DNA from: Streptomyces sp. ISL-1 | GTDB taxonomy: Bacteria; Actinomycetota; Actinomycetes; Streptomycetales; Streptomycetaceae | NCBI RefSeq assembly: GCF_018614585.1 | Contig: NZ_JAGGOI010000048.1 | Span: 1 to 64,000 of the forward strand | Reading direction: 5' to 3' | DNA length: 64,000 nucleotides | In this document: positions 35,309-42,933 of the stretch, piece by piece | Numbering within the stretch: position 1 is the first letter of the stretch | Layout: every line of letters begins with the position of its first letter | The notes under the pieces: generated by a model | Told to the model about the DNA's origin: nothing | What the model saw: only the letters and a program-made list of their open reading frames with translations | Database searches by the model: none | Position numbers and translations under genes: made by a program

Positions 35309-36638
35309 TCCTGAAGCGGTTGATGGCGTCGATGTGCTTCTCGCGAAGCTCCTCGTCGCGCACGCCCAGGCCCTCGCCCGGGGCGAGGGCGAGCACGCCG
35401 ACCTTGCCCTGGTGGAGGTTGCGGTGCACGTCGTACGCCGCCTGGCCGGTGTCGTCGAGCGAGTAGACCTTCGACAGGGTCGGGTGGATCTTGCCCTTGG
35501 CGACCAGCCGGTTCGCCTCCCACGCCTCGCGGTAGTTGGCGAAGTGCGAGCCCACGATCTTCTTCAGCGACATCCACAGGTAGCGGTTGTCGTACTCGTG
35601 GTTGTAGCCCGACGTCGATGCGCAGGTGACGATGGTGCCGCCCTTGCGGGTGACGTACACGCTGGCGCCGAAGGTCTCGCGGCCGGGGTGCTCGAAGACG
35701 ATGTCCACGTCCTCGCCGCCGGTGAGTTCACGGATGCGCTTGCCGAAGCGCTTCCACTCGCGCGGGTCCTGGTTGTGCTCGTCCTTCCAGAACTTGTAGT
35801 CCTCGGCGTTGCGGTCGATGATCGCCTCGGCGCCCATCGCGCGGCAGATGTCCGCCTTTTGCGGGCTGGAGACCACACAGATCGGGTTGGCTCCGCCGGC
35901 CAGTGCGAACTGGGTGGCGTACGAACCCAGTCCGCCGCTCGCGCCCCAGATCAGGACGTTGTCGCCCTGCTTCATGCCCGCGCCGTTGCGCGAGACGAGC
36001 TGGCGGTAGGCGGTGGAGTTGACGAGGCCGGGCGCCGCCGCCTCCTCCCAGCTGAGGTGCTGGGGCTTGGGCATCAGCTGGTTGGACTTGACGAGCGCTA
36101 TCTCGGCGAGGCCGCCGAAGTTGGTCTCGAAGCCCCAGATGCGCTGCTCGGGGTCGAGCATCGTGTCGTTGTGACCGTCGGACGACTCCAGCTCGACGGA
36201 CAGGCAGTGCGCGACAACCTCGTCGCCCGGCCGCCAGGCGTTGACACCGGGGCCGGTGCGCAGCACGACGCCCGCGAGGTCGGAGCCGATGACGTGGTAC
36301 GGCAGGTCGTGCCGCTTGGTGAGCGGCGAGAGCCTTCCGTACCGCTCCAGGAAGCCGAAGGTGGACACCGGCTCGAAGATCGAGGTCCAGACGGAGTTGT
36401 AGTTCACCGAGCTGGCCATGACGGCCACCAGGGCCTCGCCCGGGCCGAGCTCGGGCACGGCCACGTCCTCGACATGGAGGGACTTGCGCGGGTCCTTGTC
36501 GCGGCTGTCGACGCCGGCGAACATGTCGGCCTCGTCCTTGTGCACGGTCACCGCGCGGTACGAGTCGGGGATGGGCATTGCGGCGAAGTCGGCGGGCGTG
36601 CTGTCCGGCGACTGGATCGCGTCCAGGATTTCCTTCAC
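35301..36638 (-). CDS. ccr: crotonyl-CoA carboxylase/reductase
   Basis: A 445-residue medium-chain dehydrogenase/reductase. NADPH motif WGASGGLGSYATQFALAG; the CO2-pocket residues known for this family appear conserved (Asn in SSVNYNSVW, Phe-Glu in WGFETNFG, His in VGSHFANYREA). It reductively carboxylates crotonyl-CoA to (2S)-ethylmalonyl-CoA, supplying the acetate-assimilation pathway and ethylmalonyl extender units for polyketides. First gene of the operon. GTG at 36638 with GGAGG 6 bases upstream; length equals known Streptomyces Ccr. The leader is long, about 210 nt from the predicted promoter. Confidence 0.95.
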   Translation of the reverse strand: MKEILDAIQSPDSTPADFAAMPIPDSYRAVTVHKDEADMFAGVDSRDKDPRKSLHVEDVAVPELGPGEALVAVMASSVNYNSVWTSIFEPVSTFGFLERYGRLSPLTKRHDLPYHVIGSDLAGVVLRTGPGVNAWRPGDEVVAHCLSVELESSDGHNDTMLDPEQRIWGFETNFGGLAEIALVKSNQLMPKPQHLSWEEAAAPGLVNSTAYRQLVSRNGAGMKQGDNVLIWGASGGLGSYATQFALAGGANPICVVSSPQKADICRAMGAEAIIDRNAEDYKFWKDEHNQDPREWKRFGKRIRELTGGEDVDIVFEHPGRETFGASVYVTRKGGTIVTCASTSGYNHEYDNRYLWMSLKKIVGSHFANYREAWEANRLVAKGKIHPTLSKVYSLDDTGQAAYDVHRNLHQGKVGVLALAPGEGLGVRDEELREKHIDAINRFRNV

Positions 36639-36855
36639 GGGGTGCCTCCGGCGAAGCGCGTTGCGGGAACGCTGAGGGGAAACGTCGGGATGCTGCTGTG
36701 GAGGTGTGCCGTCGGTTCGGCTGGTGGTGCTGTGGCAGCGCTGGTGGGCGCGGGAGGGTGCCTGTGACGCAGGCGTCCGGGCGCGCAATCACGATGGTTT
36801 GCGGGGACAGCCGACGTACGAATGGTCTCTGCACGCCGGCCGCCCGGACACCTTC

Positions 36856-36884
36856 AACGTATGGCACGCTGTGCCAGCTCGCAA
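36856..36884 (-). promoter_or_regulatory. ccr promoter with an operator dyad in its spacer
   Basis: On the minus strand TTGCGA (36879-36884) and TACGTT (36856-36861) are separated by exactly 17 bp. The spacer contains the perfect inverted repeat TGGCAC-AGC-GTGCCA (36862-36876), directly against the -10 box. A further GTGCCA half-site lies at 36893-36898 just upstream of the -35. This is a classic repressor (or spacer-binding regulator) layout. The predicted transcript has a leader of about 210 nt before the GTG at 36638; I found no recognisable riboswitch in it. Confidence 0.6.
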
Positions 36885-36943
36885 GACACTGGGTGCCAGG
36901 AATTTCTCTCAGTTGTCATCTGGCGGGCACGTATGAGCAACAA

Positions 36944-36967
36944 CGGCCGCCCCGAGAGGGGCGGCCG
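36944..36967 (-). terminator. hairpin terminator after the TetR gene
   Basis: A perfect 10-bp GC stem (36944-36953 with 36958-36967) and 4-base loop, followed on the minus strand by GTTGTTG. It lies between the TetR stop codon (37096) and the ccr promoter, insulating the two transcripts. Confidence 0.7.
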
Positions 36968-37045
36968 TAACCTTGCGTAAATGTTTGTGTGCGGTCGGCT
37001 CGTACGCTCCGCTTCAAGCCTCTCCGGCGATTTGAGGAGCCGGGG

Positions 37046-37069
37046 GCGCGGGGGCCGGGGCCCCCGCGC
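37046..37069. terminator. GC-rich hairpin downstream of the TetR gene
   Basis: GCGCGGGGGCC (37046-37056) pairs with GGCCCCCGCGC (37059-37069), 27 bases past the TetR stop. A second hairpin at 36944 follows, so this is probably the first of two stacked terminators. Between 37070 and 37095 I see only GC-rich filler. Confidence 0.5.
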
Positions 37070-37095
37070 GGGGTCCGGGGCCGGAGCCCCTGGGG

Positions 37096-37950
37096 TCAGC
37101 CCTGGCGGTCGCCCAGAGCCCGCTCGATGGTGCGCATGACCTCGTCGAGCGATGCGTCGGTACGGGCCACCGTCACCAGTACGTCGCCGCTGGTGCGCGT
37201 CGACACGGCCGCCGGGCCGGTCCGCTCGGTCCGCTCGCTCGGCGCGGCGGTCGAGCGGCCCGCTCCTATGCCCGAGCCGAACGTGTCGCGGACGATCGAG
37301 AACGCGTGGTCCAGCTGAGCCTCCACATCGCCCTGGCCCCCCGCGCGCAGCCAGCGGCGCAGCACATGGTTGTGCGCGGTGACGACCGCGGACGCGGCCA
37401 CCTCCGCCAGCAGCGGGTCGTCGTTGCCGACATGGTGGTCGCGCTCGTCGAAATGGCCCAGCAGATAGCGCGTGAACAGCCGCTCGTAGCGGGCCACCGA
37501 GGCGATCTCCCGCTCCCGCAGGGTGGGCACCTCGCGGGTGAGGCGGTAGCGCTCCACGGAAACGGCGGGGGAGGCCGCGTACATCCGCATGACCTCCTTG
37601 ATGCCCCGGCACACGGTGTCCAGCGGGTGCTCGTGGGCCGGGGCCGCGTTCAGCACCGCCTCGGCGCGTACGAGCGTGTCGTCGTGGTCCGGGAAGATCG
37701 CCTCTTCCTTGGAGCGGAAGTGGCGGAAAAAGGTCCGGCGGGCGACCCCGGCCGCGGCGGCGATCTCATCGACCGTCGTCGCCTCGTACCCCTTGGTCGC
37801 GAACAGTTCCATCGCCGCCGCCGCCAGCTCGCGCCGCATCTTGAGGCGCTGTGCGGCGGCGCGACTGCCCGCGGCGCTTTCCGGAGCGTCCGGCGTCGCT
37901 TTGGCACGGGTGGGCTTGGCGGGCTGGGGCATGAGCTGAACGTACTGCAT
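37096..37950 (-). CDS. TetR/AcrR-family transcriptional regulator
   Basis: A protein of up to 284 residues. The HTH (about 40-85: FATKGYEATTVDEIAAAAGV, ARRTFFRHFRSKEEAIF) is canonical; the C-terminal domain has an unusually long Ser/Thr/Ala tail after residue 225. It lies between ccr and the 3-hydroxyacyl-CoA dehydrogenase gene, both minus strand, and is a natural candidate to control one or both. An imperfect inverted repeat CTGCA-TTCG-TGCAG overlaps its own first codon (37945-37958), suggesting autoregulation. Neither ATG (37950, 37932) has an RBS, so the start is uncertain and may be leaderless. Confidence 0.83.
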   Translation of the reverse strand: MQYVQLMPQPAKPTRAKATPDAPESAAGSRAAAQRLKMRRELAAAAMELFATKGYEATTVDEIAAAAGVARRTFFRHFRSKEEAIFPDHDDTLVRAEAVLNAAPAHEHPLDTVCRGIKEVMRMYAASPAVSVERYRLTREVPTLREREIASVARYERLFTRYLLGHFDERDHHVGNDDPLLAEVAASAVVTAHNHVLRRWLRAGGQGDVEAQLDHAFSIVRDTFGSGIGAGRSTAAPSERTERTGPAAVSTRTSGDVLVTVARTDASLDEVMRTIERALGDRQG

Positions 37951-37958
37951 TCGTGCAG
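37945..37958. promoter_or_regulatory. inverted repeat over the TetR start codon
   Basis: CTGCA (37945-37949) and TGCAG (37954-37958) flank TTCG, covering the first codon of the TetR gene. Possible autoregulatory operator; short, so only suggestive. Confidence 0.3.
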
Positions 37959-38050
37959 CGGAACGCGCCTGCGGGTTGGGGTCGCCCCCACTCGCGGCGG
38001 GATGCGGACCGTCCGAAGGATCGAGCAGTCCGCCCCAGCCCGCGGTGCGA

Positions 38051-39832
38051 TCAGCGCCGGGCATATTCGCGGAAGCCACGCCCCGTCTTCCGGCCAAGGC
38101 AGCCCGCGGCGACCAGATGCTCGAGCAGCGGCGCGGGAGCCAGGCCCGGGTCGCGGAACTCGCGGTGCAGAACCTTCTCGATGGCGAGCGAGACATCGAG
38201 CCCGACCACATCGAGGAGCTCGAAGGGGCCCATCGGATAGCCGCCGCCCAGCTTCATCGCGGTGTCGATGTCGTCCAGCGTCGCGTAGTGCTCCTGGACC
38301 ATCTTGATCGCGTTGTTCAGGTACGGGAAGAGCAGGGCGTTCACGATGAAGCCGGCCCGGTCGCCGCAGTCCACCGGGTGCTTCTTGATCTTCGTGGTCA
38401 CCGTGCGGACGGTGGCGTGGACCTCGTCGGAGGTCAGGACCGTACGGACCACCTCGACCAGCTTCATCGCCGGCGCGGGGTTGAAGAAGTGCATGCCGAT
38501 GACGTCCTGCGGGCGCGAGGTGGCGCGGGCGCAGGCGACGACGGGCAGCGACGAGGTGGTGGTGGCGAGCACCGCGCCCGGCTTGCACACCTTGTCGAGG
38601 GTCGCGAACAGTTGCTGCTTGATCTCCAGATCCTCGGCCACCGCCTCCACCGCGAGGTCGACCTCGGCGAACGCGTCGAGCGAGCCGGCCGGGGTGACGC
38701 GGGCCAGCGTCGCCTCGCGGGCCTCGGCGGTCATCCGGCCCTTGTCGACCGAGCGGGCAAGGGACTTGGCGATACGGGACTTCGCCGTCTCCGCCTTCTC
38801 CAGGCCGCGGGCGGCGAGCACCACGTCGTAACCGGCCTTGGCGAAGACCTCCGCGATGCCGCTCGCCATCGTGCCGGAGCCGGCGACGCCGACCGAGTGG
38901 ACCTCGCGGCCGGCCGCCGCCTCGGCCGCCGGCTGCGGGGTGAGGGCATCGGGGACCAGGTCCGAGGTGCCGGGGCCGGCGTAGGTGTAGAAACCGCGGC
39001 CCGACTTGCGGCCGGTCAGGCCCGCCTCGCTGAGCTGCTTGAGGATGGGGGCCGGGGCGTGCAGGCGGTCGCGGGACTCGGCGTACATCGCGTCCAGGAC
39101 GGTACGCGCGGTGTCGATGCCGATCAGGTCGAGCAGCGCGAGCGGGCCCATCGGCAGCCCGCAGCCCAGCTTCATCGCGGCGTCGATGTCCTCGCGGGAG
39201 GCGTACTTCGCCTCGTACATCGCGGCGGCCTGGTTGAGATAGCCGAACAGCAGCCCGTCAGCGACGAAACCGGGCCGGTCGCCGACCGCGACCGGCTCCT
39301 TGCCGAGCTCGCGGGCGAGCGCGGTGACGGCCTCGATGGCGCGCGGCGAGGTCAGCACCGAGGAGACGACCTCGACCAGCTTCATCGCCGGTGCCGGGTT
39401 GAAGAAGTGGAGGCCGAGCACGCGCTCGGGGTGGGCGGAGTCCGCGGCCAGCCGGGTCACCGAGAGGGCGTTGGTGCCGGTGGCGAGGATGGTGCCGGGG
39501 CGCACGACGGAATCCAGCGCGCGGAAGACCTGCTGCTTGGCCTCGTACGACTCGGACACGACCTCGATCACGAGATCGGCGTCGGCGGCGGCCTGCAGAT
39601 CGGAGAAGGTGCGGAAGCGGGCGAGGGTGTTGCGCCGCTCCTCCTCGGTGATCCGCTCTCGCTCCACAGCGCGGGCGGTGGAGGCTTCGAGCGCGGTGAC
39701 GGCCTGGTGGGCGGCGGCGTCGCTGATGTCGATGCCGATGACCTCGTGGCCGGCCCGGGCGAGCACTTCGGCGATGCCGGTGCCCATGGTGCCGAGACCG
39801 ACGACGGCAATGGTGTGGAGAGGGGTGTCCAT
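38051..39832 (-). CDS. tandem-domain 3-hydroxyacyl-CoA dehydrogenase
   Basis: A 593-residue protein made of two complete 3HCDH units in a row, each with a Rossmann domain and a helical C-domain. Unit 1 starts VVGLGTMGTGIAEVLARAG (about 10-280), unit 2 VAGSGTMASGIAEVFAKAGY (about 300-590); both keep HFFNPAPAMKLVEVV and the G-x2-GF-x-N/D-type segment (DRPGFVADGLL, DRAGFIVNALL). It should reduce acetoacetyl-CoA to 3-hydroxybutyryl-CoA or oxidise 3-hydroxyacyl-CoAs, feeding crotonyl-CoA to Ccr. ATG at 39832 with GGAG 8 bases upstream. Confidence 0.9.
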   Translation of the reverse strand: MDTPLHTIAVVGLGTMGTGIAEVLARAGHEVIGIDISDAAAHQAVTALEASTARAVERERITEEERRNTLARFRTFSDLQAAADADLVIEVVSESYEAKQQVFRALDSVVRPGTILATGTNALSVTRLAADSAHPERVLGLHFFNPAPAMKLVEVVSSVLTSPRAIEAVTALARELGKEPVAVGDRPGFVADGLLFGYLNQAAAMYEAKYASREDIDAAMKLGCGLPMGPLALLDLIGIDTARTVLDAMYAESRDRLHAPAPILKQLSEAGLTGRKSGRGFYTYAGPGTSDLVPDALTPQPAAEAAAGREVHSVGVAGSGTMASGIAEVFAKAGYDVVLAARGLEKAETAKSRIAKSLARSVDKGRMTAEAREATLARVTPAGSLDAFAEVDLAVEAVAEDLEIKQQLFATLDKVCKPGAVLATTTSSLPVVACARATSRPQDVIGMHFFNPAPAMKLVEVVRTVLTSDEVHATVRTVTTKIKKHPVDCGDRAGFIVNALLFPYLNNAIKMVQEHYATLDDIDTAMKLGGGYPMGPFELLDVVGLDVSLAIEKVLHREFRDPGLAPAPLLEHLVAAGCLGRKTGRGFREYARR

Positions 39833-39966
39833 CGGGGGACTCCAGGGTGAGTGACGACTGAGGAGGGCGCGCGCGGGCGAGAACGCCAAGGGGCGCGGGG
39901 CACACAATTGCGTGGCCTGGTACAGCGCCGACGGACTCTGTCCCGGAGTCGCGTCGTACTCACGCA

Positions 39967-39990
39967 TGTGCAGAACTCGTGTGCAGAACT
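39967..39990. repeat. 11-bp direct repeat TGTGCAGAACT, period 13
   Basis: TGTGCAGAACT is present at 39967-39977 and 39980-39990, separated by CG. It lies about 135 bp upstream of the 3-hydroxyacyl-CoA dehydrogenase start and may be a regulator half-site pair. Confidence 0.6.
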
Positions 39991-40067
39991 ACCGAACCGA
40001 CAAGCACTCGCGGTGGCTGCGTCACCAGGCCACCGTGAGCTGTGCGGGGGTTACCCGCTCACTTGAG

Positions 40068-40084
40068 GTTAACTCGCGAGTAAC
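40068..40084. promoter_or_regulatory. TetR-type near-palindrome
   Basis: GTTAACTCGCGAGTAAC contains the perfect 10-bp palindrome ACTCGCGAGT (40072-40081) with one extra base in the left flank. Similar TTAC...GTAA sites are bound by TetR regulators of acyl-CoA genes in actinobacteria. It is 65 bp upstream of the HEAT gene and about 236 bp upstream of the dehydrogenase. Confidence 0.45.
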
Positions 40085-40148
40085 GAGCGCGCCAGACCTG
40101 GCCGGGTGTGATCTGGATCGCGGCGTCATCGCCGATACGCTGGCCGCC

Positions 40149-40715
40149 ATGGATGAGGAGTTACGGTCGCTGGCGCGGCGGCTGCGGGGCGAGTCGGGCG
40201 GCTCGGCGGCGTACGAACGGCTGCTGGTCACGGAGGATCAGGAGGAGCTCGCCGGAGTTCTCACCGAATATGAGCGGCCCCTGTGGGCACGGGAGATCGC
40301 GGCCTACCGTCTCGGCTGCGCGGGGGATCGGCGGGCCTTCGAGGCGCTGGTGCTGCTCCTGAACCACCGCGACCCGGAACGTTGCGTCTCGGCGGCCCAC
40401 GCCCTGTCCCGCCTGGCGGACCCCCGCACCGCCCGCGCGGCGGCGGCGCTCGCCACGAATGAGCTGCGCGTCGCCTACGCCCTGGTCCCGGTCCGGCTGC
40501 TCACCCGCCTGCGGGCCCCGGAGTCGGTCCCAGCGCTGATCACGGTCCTCGCCCGCCGCCTGACCCCGGGCGACCCCCACTGGCGCCTGGCCCTGGCCTG
40601 CGTCGAGGGTCTGGGTGCCCTGGGCGACAAACGAGCGGCGACCGTCCTCCGCTCGGCCACCACGCACCCCCGTCTGATGGCGGGGGCGGAAGCGGCACTG
40701 GCCCGCCTGGGCTGA
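40149..40715 (+). CDS. HEAT-repeat protein with a TTA codon
   Basis: A 188-residue all-helical protein with about four HEAT-like repeats (REIAAYRLGCAGDRRAFEAL; AAHALSRLADPRTARAAAAL; ACVEGLGALGDKRAATVLRS). Such proteins are protein-interaction scaffolds; no catalytic motif. Codon 5 is TTA (bases 40161-40163), so translation should depend on the developmental bldA leucyl-tRNA and be off in young mycelium. ATG at 40149 chosen because the domain begins here; an open frame extends upstream to about 39912 but crosses the regulatory region. No partner gene suggests the target. Confidence 0.78.
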   Translation: MDEELRSLARRLRGESGGSAAYERLLVTEDQEELAGVLTEYERPLWAREIAAYRLGCAGDRRAFEALVLLLNHRDPERCVSAAHALSRLADPRTARAAAALATNELRVAYALVPVRLLTRLRAPESVPALITVLARRLTPGDPHWRLALACVEGLGALGDKRAATVLRSATTHPRLMAGAEAALARLG

Positions 40716-40771
40716 GGGCCAGGCGCTCCTTTGCGGCAGGCGCGGAGCGGGAGCAGGCCCGGCTCCCGCCG

Positions 40772-41293
40772 TCACCGCGTCAGCGCGCTGGCGTACCGCA
40801 CCTCCGGAACCACGACCCCGTTCACCTCGAACGGTTCCTCCGCGCCGTCCGGCGCGAAGCCCGCCTTCTCGTAGAAGCGGCGGGCGCGCGCGTTCTCCTC
40901 GAGGACCCAGAGCGTCATCCGCCCGAAGCCCGCGGCCATCGCTCCGCCCGTCAGCTCTGTCATCAGCGCCCGCCCCACCCCCGTGGAGACCTGCTCCTGC
41001 AGCACATACAGCGCGTACAGCTCGCACTGGTCGGCCGTCGCGTCCTCGTCCCGGCTCGGTCCGCAGCACCCCCACCCGACCACCTCGCCATCCCGCTCGG
41101 CCACCACATTGGTCAGCCGGGAGTGGCCCTTGGCGAGGAATTCACGGCGCCTCGCCGCGTCCTCCTCCACGCTCATCGTGTCCAGATACGACTGCGGCAT
41201 CAGCCCTGCGTACGCGTATCGCCAGCCTTGAACGCGGACCCTGGCGACCGCATCGCAGTCGTCCAGGACCATCTCGCGGATCCGTACGTCCAT
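40772..41293 (-). CDS. GNAT-family N-acetyltransferase
   Basis: A 173-residue GNAT. Acetyl-CoA motif A is read in LYVLQEQVSTGVGRALMTEL (the Q/R-x2-G-x-G/A turn), motif B in LWVLEENARARRFYEKAGF. The substrate is unknown. It starts 9 bases after the RidA-like gene stop, so the two form an operon. Confidence 0.87.
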   Translation of the reverse strand: MDVRIREMVLDDCDAVARVRVQGWRYAYAGLMPQSYLDTMSVEEDAARRREFLAKGHSRLTNVVAERDGEVVGWGCCGPSRDEDATADQCELYALYVLQEQVSTGVGRALMTELTGGAMAAGFGRMTLWVLEENARARRFYEKAGFAPDGAEEPFEVNGVVVPEVRYASALTR

Positions 41294-41302
41294 CGGTTGG
41301 CC

Positions 41303-41704
41303 CTACTCCCCGACCAGCGCGAACGCCTCGATCTCGACGAGCAGTTCGGGCCGGAACAGCGCCGCGACCTGGACCGCTGAGCTCGCCGGGAGCCGCCCCG
41401 CGTCGATCACCTCGTCGCGCGCGGCCCGGACCGCCGGGAGGTGTGCCACATCGGTGACGAAGTACGTCAGCTTGACCACGTTCTCGAAGGTGGCGCCCGC
41501 CGCCGCCAGACAGCGGCGGAGGTTTTCGAAGACCTGCCGAGCCTGCGCCGCCGGGTCGCCCTCGCCCACCACGTTGCCGCCCTCGTCGAAGGCGCACTGT
41601 CCCGATATCGCGACGAACCGCCCGGTCCCCCAGACGACATGGCTGTAGCCAGTGCCGGGGGCGACGCCTTCGGGGGCCTTCACGTGGGTGAGCTCGATAG
41701 TCAT
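41303..41704 (-). CDS. RidA-family protein lacking the catalytic arginine
   Basis: A 133-residue YjgF/YER057c/UK114 trimer-fold protein. The central FENLRRCLAAAGATFENVVKLTYFVTD and C-terminal LVEIEAFALVGE match the family. The segment that holds the imine-deaminase Arg in RidA (P-A-R-S) reads PASSAVQV, so the arginine is replaced by Ser and classical 2-aminoacrylate deaminase activity is not expected; it resembles the Rid4-7 groups. ATG at 41704 with GAGGA upstream; a GTG at 41722 is possible. Operon with the GNAT gene. Confidence 0.87.
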   Translation of the reverse strand: MTIELTHVKAPEGVAPGTGYSHVVWGTGRFVAISGQCAFDEGGNVVGEGDPAAQARQVFENLRRCLAAAGATFENVVKLTYFVTDVAHLPAVRAARDEVIDAGRLPASSAVQVAALFRPELLVEIEAFALVGE

Positions 41705-41746
41705 GCGGTCATCCTCGCGCACGCCACTGACAATCGGCCGCCGGCC

Positions 41747-42781
41747 TCAGAGCAGGGTGAGTTGGGTCGGTTCAGGCCTCACAGGATCCGGCTCCGGAGG
41801 CATCGGGATACGCCGCGGCACTCCCCGGTCCGCCGGGCCTATCCCGAACTCCGCTGCCAGTTCGTGGACAAGGCGGGTGATCCGGCGCTGGTACCACTTC
41901 GGCGCGTATGCCCCCTCCGCGTACAGCCGCTCGTACCGCCGTACCAGCTGCGGATGGTGCTGCGTCAGCCATGCCATGAACCACTCGCGCGCGCCGGGCC
42001 GCAGGTGCAGCACCAGCGGGGTCACCGACGTCGCCCCGGACGCGGCGATCGCGCGTACCGTCGCGCGGAGCTGGTCCGGATGGTCGCCGAGGAAGGGGAT
42101 GACCGGCGCCATCAGCACCCCGCAGCCGATGCCGTGATCGGTGAGAGTGCGTACGACTTCGAGGCGGCGCTCGGGCGATGGCGTGCCCGCCTCGACCGTG
42201 CGCCACAGCTCGCGGTCCGTGAAGCCGACGGAGACCGAGATCCCGACCTCCGTCACCTCCGCCGCCTGCCGCAGCAGATCCAGGTCGCGCAGGATCAGCG
42301 TGCCCTTGGTGAGGATCGAGAACGGATTCGCGTGGTCTCGCAGAGCCGAGATGATGCCTGGCATCAGGCGGTAGCGCCCCTCGGCCCGCTGATAGCAGTC
42401 GACGTTCGTCCCCATCGCGACATGCGCGCCCTGCCACTGTCGAGAGGCCAGCTGCCGGCGCAGCAGCTCCGGCGCGTTGATCTTCACGACGATCTGGGAG
42501 TCGAAGCCGAGTCCGGTGTCGAGGTCCAGATAGCTGTGTGTTTTGCGGGCGAAGCAATACACACAAGCGTGCGTGCAGCCCCGGTAGGGGTTGACGGTCC
42601 ACTCGAACGGCATCCGTGAGGCGCCCGGCACCCGGTTCAGGATCGAACGGGCGCGGACCTCGTGAAAGGTGATGCCGCGGAATTCGGGCGTGTCGAAGGT
42701 CCGGGTCGTCACCGCTGACATACCGAAAAGCGCGGTGTCCCCGGCCGTGGTGGGGTTCTCGACCAGATTGTCCCAGCGCAT
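41747..42781 (-). CDS. Rv2578c-family radical SAM protein
   Basis: A 344-residue radical SAM enzyme. The cluster motif is PYRGCTHACVYCFARKTH (CxxxCxxC), followed by the SPL-like layout (NPFSILTKGTLILRDLDLL). The family is related to spore photoproduct lyase-like/Rv2578c proteins of unknown substrate. A LexA-type box overlaps its promoter, so it is probably DNA-damage induced and may act on damaged DNA or nucleotides; that role is inference. ATG at 42781 with GAGGAGG 4 bases upstream. Confidence 0.88.
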   Translation of the reverse strand: MRWDNLVENPTTAGDTALFGMSAVTTRTFDTPEFRGITFHEVRARSILNRVPGASRMPFEWTVNPYRGCTHACVYCFARKTHSYLDLDTGLGFDSQIVVKINAPELLRRQLASRQWQGAHVAMGTNVDCYQRAEGRYRLMPGIISALRDHANPFSILTKGTLILRDLDLLRQAAEVTEVGISVSVGFTDRELWRTVEAGTPSPERRLEVVRTLTDHGIGCGVLMAPVIPFLGDHPDQLRATVRAIAASGATSVTPLVLHLRPGAREWFMAWLTQHHPQLVRRYERLYAEGAYAPKWYQRRITRLVHELAAEFGIGPADRGVPRRIPMPPEPDPVRPEPTQLTLL

Positions 42782-42807
42782 GGCGCCTCCTCGGTAGCAG
42801 TGGCCAC

Positions 42808-42825
42808 ATAATAGAACACATGTTC
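42808..42825 (-). promoter_or_regulatory. LexA (SOS) box adjoining a -10 element
   Basis: GAAC-ACAT-GTTC (42814-42825) fits the actinobacterial/Bacillus LexA consensus GAAC-N4-GTTC. On the minus strand it directly abuts a TATTAT -10 hexamer (42808-42813), 27 bases before the radical SAM start codon. LexA binding here would block RNA polymerase. Confidence 0.72.
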
Positions 42826-42933
42826 CCTTGATCGCTGCTACCCCAGTTTTTGTCCGCGGCTCCCGAGGTGGTTGGCTGGCGGCGCACCTACGAAGACGCG
42901 CACCCCGAAGAACCGAGTGCTGGAGGAACAGGA

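Larger units (their letters stand above)
39833..40148. other. 316-bp divergent regulatory region
   Basis: No gene. It holds the leader of the 3-hydroxyacyl-CoA dehydrogenase gene (minus) and of the HEAT gene (plus), the 11-bp direct repeat at 39967-39990, and the near-palindrome at 40068-40084. No clear promoter boxes could be fixed with confidence on either strand. Confidence 0.5.

Noticed and set aside
36639..36848. Cobalamin riboswitch in the ccr leader
   Set aside because: I looked for a B12 box and core pairing because meaA downstream is B12-dependent, and saw no convincing match.
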